DNA of 64,000 nt, from contig JAALGY010000010.1 in assembly GCA_032358165.1 (NCBI GenBank), forward strand, positions 496,001 to 560,000. Direction: 5' to 3'. This document shows, one piece after another, positions 63,594 to 64,000 of this stretch; position 1 is the stretch's first letter, and every line of letters begins with the position of its first letter. The notes beneath the pieces are model-generated. The model was not told where the DNA came from, did no database searches, and was given only the letters and a program-made list of their open reading frames with translations. Source of the stretch: Diplosphaera chodatii. Lineage: Eukaryota > Chlorophyta > Trebouxiophyceae > Prasiolales > Stichococcaceae. Made by a program: the position numbers and the translations under genes.

Positions 63594-64000
63594 AGGGCCC
63601 CGCGCTGAGTTGACCGGCTGCGACTGAAACGCCCTGCAGATGACCGCAATGATGTCATTACGTGGTGTGGACCTTTGTCCTCCGACTTGCGGCCTTTACA
63701 CCACGTCCCAATGACGCTACTGCCGCACTCTGGCCATGCAGAAGACGGACGATCGGCCGCATCGTTTTGATGCGAGTGCGTTACCGATGCCCGTCATCTG
63801 AATGACAACGTAAGCTGTCACAGAGCTACCGAGGCCATCATGCACGCCATGCACCTGTGACACCTGACGGTGCCCTGGGCGCCACCCAGCAGCTGGCTGG
63901 CCGCCATGCTGTGCTGCATGTGCTTCTGGGCCCTACTAGTGACTTACCCGCACCAACCTGCCTCGAACACACCTGACAAGTTGTAGAGTGTGCCGTGCCC
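63594..64000. other. Thioredoxin 5' flank to window end
   Basis: About 400 bp. An ATG at 63658 starts a transit-like frame (MTSLRSSAGRFSRSRS) that may be an alternative first exon of the thioredoxin gene. Beyond about 63700 nothing is supported. Confidence 0.4.

Overview
The window is intron-dense, GC-rich nuclear DNA of a green alga, most likely a trebouxiophyte (Chlorella-like). The evidence is many short exons with GT-AG, and sometimes GC-AG, introns, TTTAGGG/CCCTAAA telomere-like motifs, and a plant/algal gene set: DPE2 glucanotransferase, WNK kinase, plastid FabZ, an f-type thioredoxin, an FKBP-TPR co-chaperone and a GRIP golgin. No bacterial operon, rRNA, tRNA, CRISPR array or intact mobile element was recognised. 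Exon structures were worked out by eye from splice motifs, reading-frame phase and protein-family conservation, so gene spans run from start to stop codon and include introns.

Layout: (1) 1-5.3 kb, minus strand: a kinesin-6/KIF20-like motor cut by the window edge, an FRA10AC1 homologue and a small unidentified gene. (2) 5.4-11.2 kb, plus: a WNK kinase with an OSR1-type domain and a long low-complexity tail. A gene-poor 1.6 kb with a foldback repeat follows. (3) 12.8-14.0 kb, minus: plastid FabZ, divergent from a triple FKBP-TPR gene (14.5-19.0 kb, plus). (4) 19.2-22.6 kb, minus: ZPR1, divergent from an ARM-repeat-like gene (23.5-29.7 kb, plus). (5) 30.1-35.0 kb, minus: a YVH1/DUSP12 phosphatase and a histidine phosphatase. 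(6) 35.4-37.2 kb, plus: an unidentified small gene and a divergent H2B-like histone-fold gene. (7) 37.3-39.8 kb, minus: a PAP2 sphingoid-phosphate-phosphatase-like gene, divergent from an RS/acidic-domain/Gly-rich RNA-binding-type gene (40.3-43.2 kb). (8) 44.0-51.7 kb, minus: a GRIP golgin. (9) 52.8-56.5 kb, minus: a DDX3/Ded1 helicase, divergent by 305 bp from DPE2 (56.8-62.1 kb, plus). (10) 62.6-63.6 kb, minus: a plastid thioredoxin.

The genes are mostly independent housekeeping functions: starch-derived maltose use (DPE2), plastid fatty-acid synthesis and redox control (FabZ, thioredoxin), RNA metabolism (FRA10AC1, RS/hnRNP-type protein, DDX3), ribosome assembly (YVH1), signalling (WNK), trafficking and cytoskeleton (golgin, kinesin) and protein folding (FKBP, ZPR1). 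The most novel item is the H2B-like histone-fold protein, which lacks a lysine-rich tail. Other points of interest are recurrent GC-AG introns, telomere-like motifs next to intron donors, a substituted zinc-ligand pair in YVH1, and two one-base frame breaks inside conserved domains that look like assembly errors or alleles.
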